A DNA stretch of 64,000 nt, taken from Ceratopteris richardii (taxonomy: Eukaryota > Streptophyta > Polypodiopsida > Polypodiales > Pteridaceae). Both the position numbers and the translations under genes were made by a program. Location: NCBI GenBank assembly GCA_020310875.1, contig CM035407.1, positions 219,475,753-219,539,752 on the forward strand, read 5' to 3'. Below the pieces are notes generated by a model. That model was not told where the DNA came from, did no database searches, and was given only the letters and a program-made list of their open reading frames with translations. Positions 62,169 through 64,000 of the stretch are shown in pieces (the stretch's first letter is position 1; every line of letters begins with the position of its first letter).

Positions 62169-64000
62169 ATGGGTGATGGCTTCCCTTCCTTCATTGACAA
62201 ATTAGACAGGAACAACTATCAAGCTTGGTCTCTAAGGATGAAGACCTATCTACAAGGAAGGAGCTTGTATGGATTCATATCAAGAGATGAGGAATTGCCC
62301 TCATTCAAAGCTAGAGGCCTACCCACCAAGGAAGAGCAAGAGAGACTCAATCAATGGTGTGCAAAAGATGCTTTGGCAAGGTCATACCTTCTAAACTCTA
62401 TTTCTGATTTCCTTCTACCACACATAAGGAATTGCAAAACTTCCCAAGAGACTTGGGAAACCTTGTCAACTTACTTTTCATCAAGCACAAGGGCCAAAAA
62501 GAATCAGCTATGGATTGAGTTTACCACTCTTAGGAAGCAATCAAAGCAATCTGTCTCAGATTTTGTTACCAAAGTCAAGGACATTGCATACCAACTTGCA
62601 AGTGTTGGAGAAGAGATTGAGGAAGAGCAAATAGTCAGACAAGTAATCAATGGACTAAAGGTAGATGAGAAGTGGGAGAGCTTTACCACAGCAATGGACT
62701 TATACATGGACATCCAAGCACCTGATCTAACAACTCTGATTGGACAACTCTTCACACATGAAGCAAAGCTTACAAAGAATGGAGAGCAATCAAAAGGTAA
62801 CAATCCCTCTGCCCTTTATACTGAGAAGAAGGTAAAAGATAAAGGTAAAAGCAAGAAGGTTGATGAAGAAGGCTCTACCTCCCAAGCAAACTATGCAGGG
62901 AGAGGTAGATCTTCAAGAGGAAGAGGAAGAGGAGGTAAGTCAGGTAGGGGGAGACCCTACAACCAATCTCCATGCAATATTTGTGGCTTGTCTAACCATA
63001 CCACAGATGAATGCTACAAAAATTACAAGAATCAAAGAGGAAGAGGTCACCAAAGAGGAGGATACTTTCAAGGCAGAGGCAGATTCAACCAATCTCAAGG
63101 CTACCATGGCTACAACAATAATTATAACAACAACTACAATCACAATGGCAACTATCAAGGTGGATACAGGAATAGGAAAGACTACAACAATTATGCAGAG
63201 GAGCAAGATGACTCCCTATTGATCATGAATATGACTTCTAAGTCAGGTATCAATGATGATCACTTATTCTATATTGATTCAGGTTGCTCTAATCATGTAG
63301 CTGGAAATGTTGCATTACTTTATGATTTGGAAGAACCCAAAGGCAAGCATCAAGTGCAGACAGGTGATGACACTAAACATTCAGTTGTTAAAGTAGGAAA
63401 TGTCAAAACTAGTGATGGTAATCAGAATCTATTGAGCATAGTAATGTATGTTCCAACAATCACCAAGAATCTGATGAGTGTAGGTCAGATTGTGGAAAAA
63501 GGTCTACAGGTCAGGTTCACTCAACATGGTGCATATGTGGAGGATCCAAGACATGGATTCAGAAGGATAGCCAAGGGAGAAAAATCAGGTAGATTGTTTA
63601 CCTTTGAACTTGAAGACACTAAGAGTATTGCTTTGTACAGCTATAAGGATCAAACACTATCAGAATTGGAGATTTGGCACAAGAGATTAGGTCACATTGG
63701 AGAGAGGACCTTAAAGCAAATGAGTAGGGATCAATGTGTGCTTGGGATACCTAATGTATCCAAGCAACACATGATATACAAGTGTGGGGCTTGTCAATTT
63801 GGTAAGTCACACAGATTGCCTTATACCAAGAAAGGTTTTATGCATGAAGATTATCTGGAATTGGTGCATACAGATGTTTGGGGACCTAGCAAGGAGCCAT
63901 CCATATCTGGATCAAGGTACTATGTGTCCTTCATTGATGACTATAGCAGGTGGATTGTCTTATATTTCATGAAACATAAAGATGAAGTATTTAATTGTTT
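62169..64000 (+). CDS. Copia F2 gag-pol, open to window edge
   Basis: Starts MGDGFPSFIDKLDRNNYQ like F1 and stays in one frame for at least 610 codons to the end of the window; comparison with F1 shows only scattered substitutions and no indel except the extra C at 62971 that keeps the frame. Intact parts: gag UBN2; Arg/Gly-rich nucleocapsid; CCHC knuckle CNICGLSNHTTDEC; protease DSG (Asp codon 63276-63278); gag-pre-integrase IWHKRLGHIGERTL; integrase zinc region YKCGACQFGKSHRLP, then HTDVWGPS and FIDDYSRW. RT and RNase H lie beyond the edge. This is the best candidate for a recently active element here, though changes such as Asp to Tyr in gag near 62590 could matter. Confidence 0.93.
   Translation, partial: MGDGFPSFIDKLDRNNYQAWSLRMKTYLQGRSLYGFISRDEELPSFKARGLPTKEEQERLNQWCAKDALARSYLLNSISDFLLPHIRNCKTSQETWETLSTYFSSSTRAKKNQLWIEFTTLRKQSKQSVSDFVTKVKDIAYQLASVGEEIEEEQIVRQVINGLKVDEKWESFTTAMDLYMDIQAPDLTTLIGQLFTHEAKLTKNGEQSKGNNPSALYTEKKVKDKGKSKKVDEEGSTSQANYAGRGRSSRGRGRGGKSGRGRPYNQSPCNICGLSNHTTDECYKNYKNQRGRGHQRGGYFQGRGRFNQSQGYHGYNNNYNNNYNHNGNYQGGYRNRKDYNNYAEEQDDSLLIMNMTSKSGINDDHLFYIDSGCSNHVAGNVALLYDLEEPKGKHQVQTGDDTKHSVVKVGNVKTSDGNQNLLSIVMYVPTITKNLMSVGQIVEKGLQVRFTQHGAYVEDPRHGFRRIAKGEKSGRLFTFELEDTKSIALYSYKDQTLSELEIWHKRLGHIGERTLKQMSRDQCVLGIPNVSKQHMIYKCGACQFGKSHRLPYTKKGFMHEDYLELVHTDVWGPSKEPSISGSRYYVSFIDDYSRWIVLYFMKHKDEVFNC

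Overview
This is nuclear DNA of a large-genome land plant. It is AT-rich, carries spliceosomal introns (GT...AG) inside a transposon gene, and is filled with layered Ty1/copia elements, Ty3/gypsy pieces, one CACTA (En/Spm) DNA transposon and long microsatellites. I found no convincing single-copy host gene, tRNA, rRNA or CRISPR array. The species cannot be fixed from the sequence; a fern, lycophyte or gymnosperm-like genome would fit the repeat load, but that is a guess.

Layout, left to right. 1-0.44 kb: unidentified ORF remnant. 0.44-1.95 kb: 14/15-bp minisatellite. 1.95-3.62 kb: minus-strand copia fragment with an internal deletion. 3.9-28.5 kb: a nested stack on the plus strand. Copia A (3.9-10.7 kb) is split by a short gypsy element (6157-9344, 340-bp LTRs, near-perfect 5-bp target duplication). 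Copia H of the same family (12.7-28.5 kb) is split first by copia B (13023-18287) in its protease and again by copia C (19162-25281, target duplication ATGAT) in its integrase. A and H appear to share one LTR, itself broken by a gypsy pol fragment.

29.7-48.06 kb is one minus-strand copia element, E, flanked by the duplication CCTAT. It was later invaded by an 11.8-kb CACTA element (33515-45340, target duplication CAA). The CACTA element is the most interesting object here. Its plus-strand multi-exon gene reads as Cys-rich motif, then SET-domain-like module (histone methyltransferase fold), then TNP2 transposase (Transposase_21, DUF4218, DUF4216), i.e. an apparent SET-transposase gene, now broken by stops and small rearrangements. 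It also holds a 274-296-bp higher-order CA-rich array, a TG-rich array with ATGCAT palindromes, nested palindromes in one intron, and a small minus-strand acidic coding fragment.

48.07-50.06 kb holds a decayed plus-strand copia. 50-56 kb is mostly unassigned, with a large (TA)n tract near 52 kb. 56.0-64.0 kb holds two tandem copies of a young copia family sharing the LTR at 61054-62142. The first copy has a frameshift in the zinc knuckle, a protease Asp-to-His change and one stop in reverse transcriptase. The second is open to the window edge with none of the first two lesions.

Functionally the window is a record of sequential transposition: retroelement polyproteins (gag, protease, integrase, reverse transcriptase, RNase H) and a DNA transposon carrying what looks like a chromatin-modifier domain. 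Coordinates of element ends rest on LTR pairs, TG..CA ends, primer-binding and polypurine sites, and target duplications read directly from the sequence. Family names rest on motif recognition without database search.
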